Below the pieces are notes generated by a model, which saw only the letters and a program-made list of their open reading frames with translations, was not told where the DNA came from and searched no databases. Shown one piece after another: positions 63,899 to 64,000 of a stretch of DNA of 64,000 nucleotides. The DNA is from Patulibacter americanus DSM 16676. Lineage in GTDB: Bacteria; Actinomycetota; Thermoleophilia; Solirubrobacterales; Solirubrobacteraceae. Made by a program: the position numbers and the translations under genes. The DNA lies in assembly GCF_000420025.1 (NCBI RefSeq), contig NZ_ATUD01000004.1, forward strand, positions 230,136 to 294,135. Direction: 5' to 3'. How positions within the stretch are numbered: the stretch's first letter is position 1; each line of letters begins with the position of its first letter.

Positions 63899-64000
63899 AA
63901 AAGTTGTATCTTTCTCGAGCCGCTGGAGACCGCGGCGCAGCGCGAAGCCCGGATGTGACTGAGGTCGCATCGCACGGCGGAAGCGGATGCGCTAGAGTCA
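63899..64000 (+). promoter_or_regulatory. AT-rich element and -10 box at the right edge
   Basis: 63899-63916 (AAAAAGTTGTATCTTTCT region) is unusually AT-rich for this DNA. TAGAGT at 63993-63998 is a good -10 box; a -35 is unclear (TCGCAC at 63970-63975 has the right spacing). The layout resembles a strong promoter with an upstream element for a gene or RNA operon beyond the edge. 63783-63898 shows nothing recognisable. Confidence 0.4.

Noticed and set aside
63730..64000. Possible tRNA or rRNA start at the right edge
   Set aside because: No cloverleaf or conserved 16S sequence is visible before 64000; only promoter-like sequence can be supported.

Overview
This 64 kb window is very GC-rich, densely coded chromosomal DNA from an actinobacterium. 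The gene set fits the Thermoleophilia (Solirubrobacterales or Patulibacter-like): a menaquinone (men) pathway, GlgE-type glycogen metabolism, a mycobacterial-type serC, many GTG starts and probable leaderless starts. The lineage is an inference from gene content, not from a marker gene. I see no rRNA, tRNA, transposon, prophage or CRISPR array. No gap between genes exceeds 300 bases.

Layout. 1-1381: a ROK repressor and the start of a sugar-binding lipoprotein, cut by the left edge (xylose type). 1534-12582: menaquinone genes on both strands (menD, menH, menC, menA, menB, menE and a methyltransferase), interleaved with a GST-like protein, a small peptidoglycan-binding protein, endonuclease IV and a DUF4282 membrane protein. 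12690-16725: a membrane protein, ilvC, a coiled-coil membrane protein and an M32 carboxypeptidase. 16830-20312: a minus-strand trio of class I glutamine-amidotransferase-like hydrolase, circularly permuted ATP-grasp ligase and GCS2-type carboxylate-amine ligase, which looks like a peptide or amide metabolic unit. 20482-25092: a tiny leader ORF, serC, serA and leuA. 25232-28940: a secreted ferritin-like protein, a purine permease, a lipoprotein and an XRE-cupin regulator. 28995-32991: leuC, leuD, a methyltransferase and leuB. 33048-34808: a MerR regulator with two VOC proteins. 34911-36925: SGNH hydrolase and malQ, minus strand.

36973-51724 is the centrepiece. Eight genes, glgE, treS, mak, glgB, treZ, glgX, treY and a GT4 glucosyltransferase, run in one direction and every junction overlaps. 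They connect ADP-glucose, maltose-1-phosphate, branched alpha-glucan and trehalose in one polycistron, with malQ divergent beside it. A TPP riboswitch and thiC follow directly. 53267-59625 holds a 67-residue unknown protein, ilvE, cimA overlapping a DegT-type aminotransferase, argH and a 3-methyladenine DNA glycosylase. 59722-63729 holds a divergent pair: a class A penicillin-binding protein with long low-complexity tails, and tyrS. The right edge ends inside a promoter-like region.

Together the window covers most of leucine, valine and isoleucine synthesis (ilvC, ilvE, leuA, leuB, leuC, leuD, cimA), serine synthesis up to phosphoserine, most of menaquinone synthesis after isochorismate, and a complete glycogen-trehalose cycle. 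The most unusual points are the ligase/hydrolase trio, a trans-aconitate-methyltransferase-like gene inside the leu operon, the fully overlapping glycogen-trehalose operon, and a repeated xAxxxT-N6/7-start signature that suggests leaderless transcription.
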